This document shows, in pieces, positions 35,372 to 44,410 of a stretch of DNA of 64,000 bases. The translations under genes were made by a program, and so were the position numbers. The notes below the pieces were generated by a model that was given only the letters and a program-made list of their open reading frames with translations, made no database searches and was not told the DNA's origin. This DNA comes from an uncultured Acetatifactor sp. (lineage in GTDB: Bacteria > Bacillota > Clostridia > Lachnospirales > Lachnospiraceae), in assembly GCA_910577035.1 (NCBI GenBank), contig CAJTKW010000002.1:53698-117697 (forward strand), given 5' to 3'. Position 1 is the first letter of the stretch. Every line of letters begins with the position of its first letter.

Positions 35372-36154
35372 ATGAAAATTGTACTTCTTGCAGGAGGCCT
35401 GGGAACGCGGATTTCAGAAGAGTCTGTCTTTAAGCCGAAACCGATGATAGAGATTGGCGGTATGCCGCTAATCTGGCACATTATGAAAGAGTATGCTTAT
35501 TACGGATATAATGAGTTCATTATTTGTGCCGGATATAAGCAATATGCTATTAAGGAGTGGTTTTCCGATTATTACCTGAACAATTCGGACGTGACATTTG
35601 ATTATCGAAGCGGCGACAGGATAGTGGAAGTGAATGAAAAGCATATAGAGCCCTGGAAGGTTACCATTGTGGATACCGGGCTCAATACGATGACAGGCGG
35701 GCGCATCAAACGCATACAGAAGTATGTGGGGGATGAGCCGTTTTTTATGACCTATGGAGATGGCGTCTGTGACGTAGATATGAATAAATTATTGGAATTC
35801 CACAAAGGACATGGGAAGACAGCCACACTCACGGCCGTCATGCAGGAGCAGCAGAAGGGTGTCCTTAATATCGGGGGCAATAATGCAGTAAAATCATTCC
35901 GGGAGAAAAACGTAGTTGACCAGGCTCCGATTAACGCCGGATATATGGTGCTTAATCCGGAGATTTTTGATTACATTGCCGGCGACGATACCGTATTTGA
36001 AAGGGAACCGTTGGAACGGCTTGCAAGTGAGGGACAGCTGATGTCCTATCTGCACAGAGGATTCTGGCAGTGCATGGACAATATGAGGGAAAAAGTCACC
36101 TTAGAAGAGATGATAGCTAAGAAATCTGCTCCATGGATCAAATGGGACTATTGA
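35372..36154 (+). CDS. rfbF: Glucose-1-phosphate cytidylyltransferase
   Basis: A 260-residue nucleotidyltransferase that makes CDP-glucose from CTP and glucose-1-phosphate. It has the LLAGGLGTRISEESVFKPKP signature at residues 5-24, with conserved Gly/Arg and the lysine of KPMIEIGG. YGDGVCDVDM (metal-binding Asp) lies near 129, and INAGYMVL near 192. The match to RfbF/DdhA is strong across the whole length. ATG 35372 follows GGGAGGTG. It opens the CDP-sugar block; the CDP-glucose 4,6-dehydratase lies 7 kb downstream at 43311, with transketolase, methyltransferase and epimerase genes between them. Confidence 0.92.
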   Translation: MKIVLLAGGLGTRISEESVFKPKPMIEIGGMPLIWHIMKEYAYYGYNEFIICAGYKQYAIKEWFSDYYLNNSDVTFDYRSGDRIVEVNEKHIEPWKVTIVDTGLNTMTGGRIKRIQKYVGDEPFFMTYGDGVCDVDMNKLLEFHKGHGKTATLTAVMQEQQKGVLNIGGNNAVKSFREKNVVDQAPINAGYMVLNPEIFDYIAGDDTVFEREPLERLASEGQLMSYLHRGFWQCMDNMREKVTLEEMIAKKSAPWIKWDY

Positions 36155-36167
36155 GAGGGCATACAGT

Positions 36168-37217
36168 ATGAGCAAGTTAATCAGTCTGTGCTTTCCGATC
36201 TACAACAGGATCGAAACATTTAAATATACTTTTTCAAGAACCATCGGCGAGGTCTGCAGGGTTAATTCCGATGAAATAGAGGTGGTGGTTTCCGTTAATC
36301 CGGAGGAAAAGACAATTGAGGAGACCAAAAGGTTCCTGACTGAAATGCAGGAGAAAACACAGATTGTAGTCAATATCAATGAGACTAATATAGGAATCGG
36401 GGGCAACGGAAGAAAGGTATTTGAGCTGGCGACGGGTAAATATATCTGGATGATTGGTGATGATGACTATATTCTGCAGGGATGCCTGGACAGAATTCTC
36501 AAGGCCGTCCATGAACATCCTGATATTGGATGGATTTACCTGGCATATGGAAGGCTCGATGGTTATCCGGAAGATGAGAAAGCGCAGATCGGGGAACTGA
36601 CATCCTATCTGTTCCAGAAGAATGGATATATAGCGGATGGCAAAGCAGGCGTGATTGCCGTCCATAATCGTTTTGGCGGGAAAACGCTCTTTTCCTCTGC
36701 CAATCTCTTCCTGAAAAGTGCGTGGCAGGAGGTGGCGGATGAAAACAAAGATGATAATCCTCAGCTGGGGGCTACATTTTGTGCGGCTTCCAGGGGCGGC
36801 ATATACCTGGATGATTCTATCAATGTTATGGCCGGCGGGCAGACTACATGGTCGGAGCAGGCAGATTATAGCAGCTTAATAAGTTATTTCCGTGACATGT
36901 CCTTTGCAATTAACCATGGTTTTACCGAAAGCGAGATCCATAGCATGATCCGTTACAGTATGCGCCACAGCTTGTTAATATTATGGTTCCGTGCCTATCG
37001 GTCGCTGTTTCAGGGAAGCGAGATTGGGAAACAGGCTCTGGGCTTCTTTTTCCGCATCATGCCCATGCAGACCGTAATCAGTACAATATTTCTTCCGGTA
37101 ATTGGCTTTTACCTGCTTTTGAGAAACAAATATAGAAATCGGGTAAGAAGGAAAGTCTGTGCCCAATACAGAAATAAAGCAGGTGCAGACCCTGATATTG
37201 TATCCAGGCTGGCTTAG
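36168..37217 (+). CDS. Family 2 glycosyltransferase
   Basis: A 349-residue GT2 enzyme with SLCFPIYNRIETFKYTF at the start and NETNIGIGGNGRKVFELATG. WMIGDDDYILQGCLDRIL near residues 97-114 carries the aspartates that bind metal and nucleotide. A hydrophobic helix near 300-320 (FLPVIGFYLLL) and a basic tail suggest membrane attachment. It sits between the cytidylyltransferase and transketolase genes and could transfer the CDP-derived sugar, though GT2 enzymes using CDP-sugars cannot be recognised by sequence alone. ATG 36168 is 14 bases after the previous stop. Confidence 0.82.
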   Translation: MSKLISLCFPIYNRIETFKYTFSRTIGEVCRVNSDEIEVVVSVNPEEKTIEETKRFLTEMQEKTQIVVNINETNIGIGGNGRKVFELATGKYIWMIGDDDYILQGCLDRILKAVHEHPDIGWIYLAYGRLDGYPEDEKAQIGELTSYLFQKNGYIADGKAGVIAVHNRFGGKTLFSSANLFLKSAWQEVADENKDDNPQLGATFCAASRGGIYLDDSINVMAGGQTTWSEQADYSSLISYFRDMSFAINHGFTESEIHSMIRYSMRHSLLILWFRAYRSLFQGSEIGKQALGFFFRIMPMQTVISTIFLPVIGFYLLLRNKYRNRVRRKVCAQYRNKAGADPDIVSRLA

Positions 37218-37254
37218 TAAAGAGATGAAATGATAATTTGAAAGGGAGTTTGAA

Positions 37255-38127
37255 GTGGTTAATATGCAGAAAAAAAGTATTCAGGAGCTGGAGGAAGCGT
37301 GTCTTTCCATTAGGAAGGACATACTGGAGCTTGCGACCAGGGAAGTAATGCACGTGGGAGGAGATTTATCCATTGCGGATGTGGTAACGGTTTTGTGGCA
37401 GTTCCAAATGAATTATGACCCGAAGGATCCTGCATGGGAGGGAAGGGATCGCTTTCTGCTATCCAAGGGACATGCCTCCGCGGTGGCAGCGTTCAACCAG
37501 GCAGCGATTGGCTGCTATGACCGGAAAGAAGTGCTTGAGACTTATGCGAAGGATGGGAGCAGGTTTTCCATGCACACATGCAGCCTGATTAACCCCTATG
37601 TGGAGATCTCTGCCGGAAGCCTGGGACATGGTATGCCGATTGCCTGTGGGATGGCTGCCGGTCTTAAACTCAAGGGGAACAAGACAAGCAGGGTATATGT
37701 GATTATGGGAGATGGTGAGCAGTCAGAGGGATCCATTTGGGAGGGTGCTTTGAATGCTTCCTTCCATAAACTGGGCAATCTTGTGGCTATCATCGACAAT
37801 AATGGCCTTGGCGGGGATGCAGAGCTGACAAAGTCCACTACGCTGGGCAGGATAGCCGATAAGTATAAAGCTTTCGGCTGGCATGTAGAGGAATTTGACG
37901 GGAATGATGTTTCGCAGATTGTTGAACACCTGGACAGCCTTCCGGCGGCAGATTCGGATACACCGATACTGTTTGTATGCGACACTGTCAAGGGAAAGGG
38001 AGTCCCGTTCATGGAGAATGTGCCAAAGTGGCATTGCGGGGCGATTACCCGGGAACAGTATGCCGAACTGGAGAAGGGCCTTGACGAGCAATATAGAAAG
38101 AGGTGGAACATTACGGATGGAGAATAA
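37255..38127 (+). CDS. Transketolase, N-terminal (TPP-binding) subunit
   Basis: A 290-residue protein equal to the first half of transketolase. RFLLSKGHASAVAAFNQAAI near 65-85 is followed by the TPP/Mg motif MGDGEQSEGSIWEGALNASF and IDNN near 152-184. Split transketolases of this kind move two-carbon ketol units. Their presence inside a CDP-sugar block suggests that a two-carbon group is added to a nucleotide-linked keto-sugar or that a sugar precursor is made locally. GTG 37255 follows GGGAG at good spacing; ATG 37264 is a possible alternative. The end overlaps the start of the second subunit. Confidence 0.88.
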   Translation: MVNMQKKSIQELEEACLSIRKDILELATREVMHVGGDLSIADVVTVLWQFQMNYDPKDPAWEGRDRFLLSKGHASAVAAFNQAAIGCYDRKEVLETYAKDGSRFSMHTCSLINPYVEISAGSLGHGMPIACGMAAGLKLKGNKTSRVYVIMGDGEQSEGSIWEGALNASFHKLGNLVAIIDNNGLGGDAELTKSTTLGRIADKYKAFGWHVEEFDGNDVSQIVEHLDSLPAADSDTPILFVCDTVKGKGVPFMENVPKWHCGAITREQYAELEKGLDEQYRKRWNITDGE

Positions 38128-39061
38128 GGTATTTTTGCGGAATGCAGTCGGAGAGTCCATGCTGAAGCTGGCGTCGGAAAATGATAAAATTGTGGCGGTG
38201 AGTGCTGATGTTATGGGCAGCTGCCGGATGGCTGATTTTGTTTCGAAATATCCTGAGAGATCATTTAATGTAGGCATTGCAGAACAGGAAATGGTTTCCT
38301 TTGCGGCAGGATTGGCAAAAGAGGGATTTACGGCGTATACCTTTACCTTCGGACCCTTTATGAGCATGCGCGCATGTGAGCAGATCCGGGACGATGTGGC
38401 ATACAACAGACTGAATGTCCGGTTTATATCGACTTATTCCGGTGTCTCGGGGGGAGTAAGCGGTGTTACGCACTGGACAATGGAAGACTGTGCCATTATG
38501 CGGGGGATTCCGGAGATGACAATTCTGGAACCATGTGATTGCACACAGTTGTATCATATGCTCAAGGCAACGGTTGACCATAAGGGACCGGTCTATTTCA
38601 GAATCAGTATTGAACCGGTAACGGAGGTATACAATGGCGATTACCGATTTGAGCCGGGAAAGGCAAGACGAGTTGCAGACGGGGATGACGGTGCATTTAT
38701 CTGTTCCGGAATCACCGTAAAGTATGCTCTTGAAGCGGCAAAAAGAATAGCAGGGGAATCCGGGAAGCACATCAGAGTTCTCGATATGCAGTCTGTAAAG
38801 CCTCTTGACGAAGAGGCGGTAGTGGATGCCGGCAGGACAGGAAATGTCATTGTAGCCCAGGATCATACCGTGATCGGCGGTCTTGGAGATGCTGTGGCGG
38901 CGGTTTTGGTAAAAAATAAGATTATGACTGATTTTGAGGTTAAGGGGATTCCAAATGAATTCGTTGTAATGGGGCACGCACCCTGGCTGTATCATAACTT
39001 CGGATACGATACGGAAGGTCTGTATGAGGCTATGATGAAAATGTTGCAGGGAGAGGTATGA
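38117..39061 (+). CDS. Transketolase, C-terminal (pyrimidine-binding) subunit
   Basis: A 314-residue protein equal to the second half of transketolase. It has a pyrimidine-binding domain with the TPP-activating Glu in FNVGIAEQEMVSFAAGLAKE near 53-72 and a C-terminal domain with NVIVAQDHTVIGGLGDAVAA. The start ATG 38117 lies 11 bases inside the end of the N-terminal subunit gene, so the two are translationally coupled and must form one enzyme. Its stop overlaps, as ATGA, the start of a CysE-like gene, which ties the transketolase to this sugar pathway rather than to central metabolism. Confidence 0.88.
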   Translation: MENKVFLRNAVGESMLKLASENDKIVAVSADVMGSCRMADFVSKYPERSFNVGIAEQEMVSFAAGLAKEGFTAYTFTFGPFMSMRACEQIRDDVAYNRLNVRFISTYSGVSGGVSGVTHWTMEDCAIMRGIPEMTILEPCDCTQLYHMLKATVDHKGPVYFRISIEPVTEVYNGDYRFEPGKARRVADGDDGAFICSGITVKYALEAAKRIAGESGKHIRVLDMQSVKPLDEEAVVDAGRTGNVIVAQDHTVIGGLGDAVAAVLVKNKIMTDFEVKGIPNEFVVMGHAPWLYHNFGYDTEGLYEAMMKMLQGEV

Positions 39062-39747
39062 TGGAAGACAGGAGAAAAGAAGAAATACGGACATTTATAT
39101 TCAGACAGATTAACAGTTTATATGGGTTAAATGAATCAGATATACATTTTATATCCAAATACTTTGGTCAGTCCGTAGAGAGGACACTATATTGTTTTTC
39201 TCAAAATAAAAACAGGAATTTTAAGGACAATGATATAGATCTGTTCCACACAGGGCAGATGATGATATTTCTGTATTACCTGTCCAATACGATATTCAGG
39301 GAAGAAACAAAAGAAGGGAAAAGTATAGGCGCGGAAGCGAGAAGGGCTTGCGGAAAAGTGTACTGTTTGAATAAACTGATTTCCCAATGCGATATCTATT
39401 ATGAATTTACCATGCCGGATTACTTTATTGTGTACCATCCTCTTGGGAGCGTCATCAGCAGGTCAAAGATTGGCAACGGCTTTATGCTTATGCAGGGGAG
39501 TACCGTCGGAGAAAATAATGGCATTCATCCCCAATTAGGGAAAAATGTACTTATGTTTTCAAATGCCAAGATATTGGGTAACTGCCATGTGGGCAACAAT
39601 GTGTTAATCTCGGCAAATTCCTATATAAAAGATATGGATATACCGGACTATTCCATTGTGTACGGACAGTATCCGAATGTCAAGGTGGTAAACAACAGAA
39701 GCAGGGTAGAAGAGAAAATTTCGGAGTTTTTTGAGATTGATAGCTGA
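39058..39747 (+). CDS. CysE-like hexapeptide acyltransferase
   Basis: A protein of about 229 residues with an N-terminal helical domain and a C-terminal left-handed beta-helix made of hexapeptide repeats (GSVISRSKIGNGFMLMQGST and LGKNVLMFSNAKILGNCHVG). This resembles serine O-acetyltransferase. No His of the usual catalytic DxxxxH pair is certain, but IHPQLG follows VGENNG. In this context it would acetylate a nucleotide sugar or another small acceptor rather than serine. The start at ATG 39058 overlaps the transketolase stop; ATG 39061 is an equally good start by ribosome-site spacing. Confidence 0.7.
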   Translation: MMEDRRKEEIRTFIFRQINSLYGLNESDIHFISKYFGQSVERTLYCFSQNKNRNFKDNDIDLFHTGQMMIFLYYLSNTIFREETKEGKSIGAEARRACGKVYCLNKLISQCDIYYEFTMPDYFIVYHPLGSVISRSKIGNGFMLMQGSTVGENNGIHPQLGKNVLMFSNAKILGNCHVGNNVLISANSYIKDMDIPDYSIVYGQYPNVKVVNNRSRVEEKISEFFEIDS

Positions 39748-39764
39748 TTCGAGGTAATGGTGTA

Positions 39765-40916
39765 ATGAATGGAAGATGTATTGTATGTGGGGAAAAACTG
39801 TATGCGGAGCCTTCCTATACTTGCCACAATATGCCGCAAAGAGTACAAAATCTGCCGACTGCCCGGGACTTACCGGCGGACAGCGGCGTTGATTTAGGCT
39901 TATTTCAGTGCAGCGGCTGCGGGTTACTGCAGCTGGACTGTGCACCTTTGGAATATTACAGGGATTCCATGCGTGCTGGAGAGAGAAGCGCGGGACTTAC
40001 GAAACTTCGGCAGAGACAGTATAAACACTTCATAGAAACATATAACCTGCAAGGGAAAAAGATCATAGAGATTGGCGCCGGGAAAGGCGGCTTCCTCCGT
40101 ACATTAAAGGACATGGAGGAATATGGCATTGCAGAATATGGCCTGGAAAATAATGAAGAGTATGTGAGAATCGCCAGAGAACAGGAGCAGGTAAATGTAA
40201 TCAAAGGATTCTGCGACCATGAAGAGTATGAGATTGAGGGAGGTCCCTTTGACGCCTTTACCTGTTTTTCATATCCTGCAAGGCTCACAGATCCCAACAC
40301 AATGCTTCGCGCTGTGTCCAACAATCTGAAAAGCGGAGGACTTGGGTATATTTCCTGTATCAGCCAGGAGCATATTTTAAAGAGCGACGGCCTGTATGAG
40401 ATAACAAGAGATTTATATGCCTATTACAGTGTTTCGACAATTCGCTTCCTGGCACAGCGCAACGGTTTTGAAGTGCTGGAGGCCTTTGAGGATGATCCTT
40501 ATGTAGATGCCATCGTGAGAAAAAGGTCTCCTCTTGACTTAAAAACGATCTGGGGAAATATCGATTCCATGAATCAGGAAGTATACGATTTTGCTGACCA
40601 GGAAATAAGGGACGGCAGAAAGATTGCCGTATGGTGTGCCGGACATTATGCGTTTACTGTAATTTCGGTTGCCGGAATCGGGGATAAAATTTCCTATATC
40701 GTAGATAATGCCCCGTTTAAACAAGGACATTACGCGCCTGCTTCCCATGTTCCAATCGTGGCACCAACATATTTTAAGGAGCATCCGGTGGACACTTTCC
40801 TGATTCTCGGAATGCTTTACGCAGAAGAAATTGTAAACGAAATAAAAGAAAAATGCTCAAGGGAAGTTAAAATTGCATTGATGAATGAAAATGGAGTTTT
40901 TTGGGCAGAGGAGTGA
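39765..40916 (+). CDS. Nucleotide-sugar C-methyltransferase (TylC3/NovU type)
   Basis: The 383-residue protein has the three-part layout of C-methyltransferases acting on 4-keto-6-deoxy nucleotide sugars. An N-terminal zinc-binding domain carries CIVCG near 5 and FQCSGCGLLQL near 45-55. A SAM domain follows, with KIIEIGAGKGGFLRTLKDM near 94-112, and then a C-terminal Rossmann-like domain with KIAVWCAGHYAFTVISVAGI and the IVAPTYFKE segment. It would add a branching methyl group to the CDP-4-keto-6-deoxy sugar made by the neighbouring dehydratase. A shorter, frameshifted relative follows immediately, suggesting duplication. Confidence 0.85.
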   Translation: MNGRCIVCGEKLYAEPSYTCHNMPQRVQNLPTARDLPADSGVDLGLFQCSGCGLLQLDCAPLEYYRDSMRAGERSAGLTKLRQRQYKHFIETYNLQGKKIIEIGAGKGGFLRTLKDMEEYGIAEYGLENNEEYVRIAREQEQVNVIKGFCDHEEYEIEGGPFDAFTCFSYPARLTDPNTMLRAVSNNLKSGGLGYISCISQEHILKSDGLYEITRDLYAYYSVSTIRFLAQRNGFEVLEAFEDDPYVDAIVRKRSPLDLKTIWGNIDSMNQEVYDFADQEIRDGRKIAVWCAGHYAFTVISVAGIGDKISYIVDNAPFKQGHYAPASHVPIVAPTYFKEHPVDTFLILGMLYAEEIVNEIKEKCSREVKIALMNENGVFWAEE

Positions 40917-40923
40917 AGAGAAT

Positions 40924-41705
40924 ATGAAAAGGACGCGTTGTGTAGTTTGCGGAAGCCCGTTATATCAAGAAGCATTGTATATTCTGCAAAATTTTCCGGG
41001 GGGGGTACGCAAAGGCTGATAGATGCAGGGGATTTCGAAAAAGATACCCCCGTCAGTAAAGAGATATATCAGTGCAGCGGCTGTGGCCTTGTTCAATTTG
41101 CCGATGCTCCCGTAAGCTATTACAGAGACCAGACAAGAGCGGGAGAGAGAAGTAAGAGTTTAATAGAGCTCCGTAAAATTCAGTACAGGCATTTTATAGA
41201 GACGTATCATTTGACGGGAAAAAAGATAATTGAAATCGGTGCGGGGAAAGGTGGATTCCTTCGCACATTAAAGGATATGAGTGAATATGAAGTGCAGGAA
41301 TATGGCCTGGAAAACAATGAAGCTTTTGTGCAGTACGCAAGGGAACAGGAACATGTCAATATGATTCAGGGATATTTGAGGGATGAGCATATGCGGATAG
41401 AAGGAGCGCCTTTTGATGCGTTCCTTTCTTTTGCTTATTTTCAAAGGCTGGATGAGCCCAACGTAGTGTTGCGCGGTGTTTTCAATAATCTCTCGGATGA
41501 CGGAGTCGGATTTGTTCAGGTGCCTGCGTTGGAACACCTGCTGCGAGGCTGCGGCTTTTATGACATTGTGAATGACCATATCTCATATTTTGATCAGAAT
41601 ACGCTTCGGTTCTGGTTGGAGAGGAATGGATTTGAGATAGAAGAAATCGGAGAAACAGCTGCTGTATATAACTATGCCATAGTTCGTAAAAGAAAAAAGA
41701 TATAG
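40924..41705 (+). pseudogene. Second C-methyltransferase gene, frameshifted at an 8-G tract
   Basis: ATG 40924 opens MKRTRCVVCGSPLYQEALYI, matching the zinc-binding start of the intact homologue at 39765, but after NFPGGVRKG it meets TGA at 41018-41020. The continuation, GGTQRLIDAGDF then YQCSGCGLVQF, IIEIGAGKGGFLRTL and an end near 41705, lies in another frame. The switch is at a run of eight G (40998-41005); nine G, or six, would restore one frame of about 260 codons. The C-terminal domain of the homologue is absent. It could be a phase-variable gene, a decaying duplicate, or a homopolymer sequencing error. Confidence 0.75.
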
Positions 41706-41730
41706 GCAATATCATAAGAGGGGAGATACC

Positions 41731-42708
41731 ATGGCGAATATAATTGTTACCGGCGCAACAAGTATGATTGGTGCGGCAATCATTCAGGAGGCAATCAAAA
41801 GTAAGGAAGTCGGGGAAATTCTGGCTGTTGTCAGGCCAAATACCGAAAAGGCAGGAAGAATACCACATTCTGACAAAATTCAGATAATTGAGGCGGAATT
41901 TCATGATTATGAAAAGCTGTCGGAATATGTAAACAGCAGGGGAAAAGCAAATTCCTATGAGGTATTCTACCATCTGGCATGGAGCAGGACTCCCACTTAT
42001 CAGGAAAGCTATTCCGATATGCTGCTGAAATGTGACAGCATAGCCGGGGTTCTCTCCGCTGTAAAAGCTGCAAAGGATATTGGCTGTAAAAAATTTGTTT
42101 ATACCGGCGGACAGGCGGAGTATGGAATTATCAATGACGATTATATCCGTCCGGATACGCCCTGCGACCCGGTTCGCGCAGACGGCATCGCTCATCTTGC
42201 TGCGGGCAAAATGGCTAAAATTTTGTGCAGTCAGTTTGGCATCCCTTTTATCTGGGTGCGCATATTCAGCGTTTACGGGGCAAATGACCGGCCTGATTCC
42301 ATGATTAGTGTGACGGTAAAAAAGATGATGAATCATGAGCCGTGTAAATTTACCAAGGCGGAGCAGATTTGGGACTATCTCAATGCAAAAGATCTGGGAG
42401 AGGCTATATTGCTGTCAGGACTGCGGGTAAAGGAAGATAAGGTTTACTGCGTTGGAAGCGGTGAGGCAAGACCGTTAAGAGAGTATATTGAAATCATCAG
42501 GGATGTTGTAAGTCCGGAAACGGATTTGAAATTTGGCGAGCTGCCTTATCCGGAGAATCCGGTCATGCGCCTGTGTCCGGACATTTCGGATATAGTCAGG
42601 GACACTGGCTGGAAACCGCACACGGCATTTGCGGATGGGATTAGGGAAATCTATGAACAGGAGCGAAGAAACTATGATGAAGCTTTGACATGCAGCGAAA
42701 GGAATTAA
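41731..42708 (+). CDS. Extended SDR (epimerase/dehydratase family) lacking the usual catalytic triad
   Basis: A 325-residue Rossmann protein beginning NIIVTGATSMIGAAIIQEA, followed by YHLAWSRTP and RIFSVYGANDRPDSM, which resemble CDP-paratose/abequose synthase-like reductases. The canonical YxxxK reads D151-G-I-A-H155 here (RADGIAHLAAGK), and the Ser/Thr position near 127 is Gly (YTGGQAEYG). The cofactor fold seems intact while the acid-base triad is not. It may be a non-catalytic partner or use other residues. It starts 25 bases after the frameshifted methyltransferase gene and ends 3 bases before the RmlC-like gene. Confidence 0.75.
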   Translation: MANIIVTGATSMIGAAIIQEAIKSKEVGEILAVVRPNTEKAGRIPHSDKIQIIEAEFHDYEKLSEYVNSRGKANSYEVFYHLAWSRTPTYQESYSDMLLKCDSIAGVLSAVKAAKDIGCKKFVYTGGQAEYGIINDDYIRPDTPCDPVRADGIAHLAAGKMAKILCSQFGIPFIWVRIFSVYGANDRPDSMISVTVKKMMNHEPCKFTKAEQIWDYLNAKDLGEAILLSGLRVKEDKVYCVGSGEARPLREYIEIIRDVVSPETDLKFGELPYPENPVMRLCPDISDIVRDTGWKPHTAFADGIREIYEQERRNYDEALTCSERN

Positions 42709-42711
42709 AAG

Positions 42712-43263
42712 ATGCAGTTTATTTATGAAGAAGCCGCATTTGAGAAGGTCTGTAAAATAACATATCCATCTTTCGGCGACGCATCCCGGGGGGCTGATAA
42801 GTTATTTGAGATAAAGGATAGCAATATATTTTCCAGGTTGAACTTTCATCCTGCAGAATCTTTACTACTGCATTCCGGACGGGGCACGCTTCGGGGGATG
42901 CACTACCAATCCTGGGACTGCAACCGTCAGAACAGACTTCTTTACATCGTGGGCGGCAGGGTTTTTATAGCCGTCGTCGATCTGCGGGAACACAAAAGTA
43001 CCTATGGGTGTTGGCGGGGGATTACGATGTCCGAAGCCGATCAGGCGTGCCTGTATGTGCCCGGCGATTTTGCAATAGGAACATTGGCGGAGCAGGACTC
43101 CCGTATATTGATGTTTTACGACAAAGCATATGAAGACGGTTTTGATTGCGGATTTCGGTTTGACGATCAGGATGTAGGAATCGTTTGGAGTATGCCTGAG
43201 CATGAAATTCTTGTAGCCGAGAAGGACTTGCTGCTGCCGGCTTTTCAGGAACGCAGTAAATAG
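42712..43263 (+). CDS. RmlC-like nucleotide-sugar epimerase
   Basis: A 183-residue cupin of the dTDP-4-dehydrorhamnose 3,5-epimerase family. The catalytic His is in GTLRGMHYQ near residue 64, the following Asp in FIAVVDLREHKSTYGCW, and a Tyr-containing FYDKAYEDGF lies near 140. The C-terminus follows the pattern DDQDVGIVW. No dTDP-rhamnose genes are nearby, so it most likely epimerises C3 and/or C5 of the CDP-linked 4-keto sugar after C-methylation. It lies between the unusual SDR and the CDP-glucose dehydratase gene, three bases after the former. Confidence 0.85.
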   Translation: MQFIYEEAAFEKVCKITYPSFGDASRGADKLFEIKDSNIFSRLNFHPAESLLLHSGRGTLRGMHYQSWDCNRQNRLLYIVGGRVFIAVVDLREHKSTYGCWRGITMSEADQACLYVPGDFAIGTLAEQDSRILMFYDKAYEDGFDCGFRFDDQDVGIVWSMPEHEILVAEKDLLLPAFQERSK

Positions 43264-43310
43264 CCGTGTCAACGAGGTAAAAGCAAAAAAAGAAACGGAG
43301 GGTGCAGACG

Positions 43311-44381
43311 GTGAAAAAAGGATATATCAATAACCGGGAATTTTACAGGGGAAAGAAGGTGTTTGTTACCGGACATACAGGATTTAAGGGCGCCTGGATG
43401 TGCGCTGTCCTAAGTCAGCTGGGGGCGGATGTTACGGGGTATGCTCTGAGGGCCGAACCGGGAAGCCTTTTTGAAAAGATAGACGGAGAGAATATGATAT
43501 GGCATATCGAGGGAGATGTGCGGGATTTTGATTCTCTGAAGAAGGCTATAGAGGAAAGGAAACCGGAAATAGTCTTCCATCTGGCTGCGCTGGCACAGGT
43601 AAAAGACTGTTTTGATGATCCGGTGCGGGCATATTCATCGAATGTGATGGGGACGGTGAACCTGCTGGAGGCATTAAGAAGCTGTGAAACGGTAAAGAGT
43701 ATCGTGGTGGTAACGACTGACAAGGTATATGAGAACAAAGGCGACGGCGCGGTATATCGTGAGACGGATCTGCTGGGAGGCGGGGATCCTTATGCTACAA
43801 GCAAGACGGCCATGGAGCTGGTGGTAAAGGCATACAGGGAGTCCTATTTCCAGAAGGAGGAGTGCAGATTGGGGATTGCCACTGTAAGGGCAAGCAATGT
43901 AATTGGCGGCGGGGACCATGTCCAGTCCAGGCTGATCCCCAGCATCCTGAATGCCGTGGCAGGACAGGGCAGGGTAGAGCTGAGAAATCCGAATCAGACC
44001 AGGCCATGGCAATCTGTGCTTGATGCCCTGAACGGGTATCTGGCTGTGGGCAGGCTGTTATATGATAAGCCGTCTGAATTTTCCGAATGCTGGAACATCG
44101 GACCGACCCTTGACGGGATCAGGACCGTTTCATGGGTTCTGGATAAAATAAAGAATTATTATGAAGGGCTGGAAGCATCCGAGGGCGGGCAGTTCGATGT
44201 GAAAGAGTCGGAAACCCTGGGACTTGATATTGCAAAATCGCTGGCAAGGCTGGATTGGGAACCGATTGTCTCTGCTGACAGAATGGTGGAACTTGTGGTT
44301 GATTTTTACAGAAGCCAGCGGAGCGGGGAGCCTGAGCGCAGTATCTGTGAAAGGCAGATTTCGGAATATTACCAAATATAA
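43311..44381 (+). CDS. rfbG: CDP-glucose 4,6-dehydratase
   Basis: A 356-residue extended SDR. The start region YRGKKVFVTGHTGFKGAWMC is diagnostic for CDP-glucose 4,6-dehydratase (RfbG/DdhB). TTDKVYENKG and DPYATSKTAMELV supply the Thr and the Tyr-x3-Lys active-site residues near 125-165, and RASNVIGGGD follows. It turns CDP-glucose from the cytidylyltransferase at 35372 into CDP-4-keto-6-deoxyglucose, the branch point for the block. GTG 43311 is chosen because GGAGGG lies 8-9 bases upstream; GTG 43302 would overlap that site. Confidence 0.92.
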   Translation: MKKGYINNREFYRGKKVFVTGHTGFKGAWMCAVLSQLGADVTGYALRAEPGSLFEKIDGENMIWHIEGDVRDFDSLKKAIEERKPEIVFHLAALAQVKDCFDDPVRAYSSNVMGTVNLLEALRSCETVKSIVVVTTDKVYENKGDGAVYRETDLLGGGDPYATSKTAMELVVKAYRESYFQKEECRLGIATVRASNVIGGGDHVQSRLIPSILNAVAGQGRVELRNPNQTRPWQSVLDALNGYLAVGRLLYDKPSEFSECWNIGPTLDGIRTVSWVLDKIKNYYEGLEASEGGQFDVKESETLGLDIAKSLARLDWEPIVSADRMVELVVDFYRSQRSGEPERSICERQISEYYQI

Positions 44382-44410
44382 AAATTTATATTATAAAGGA
44401 GACTATTACT

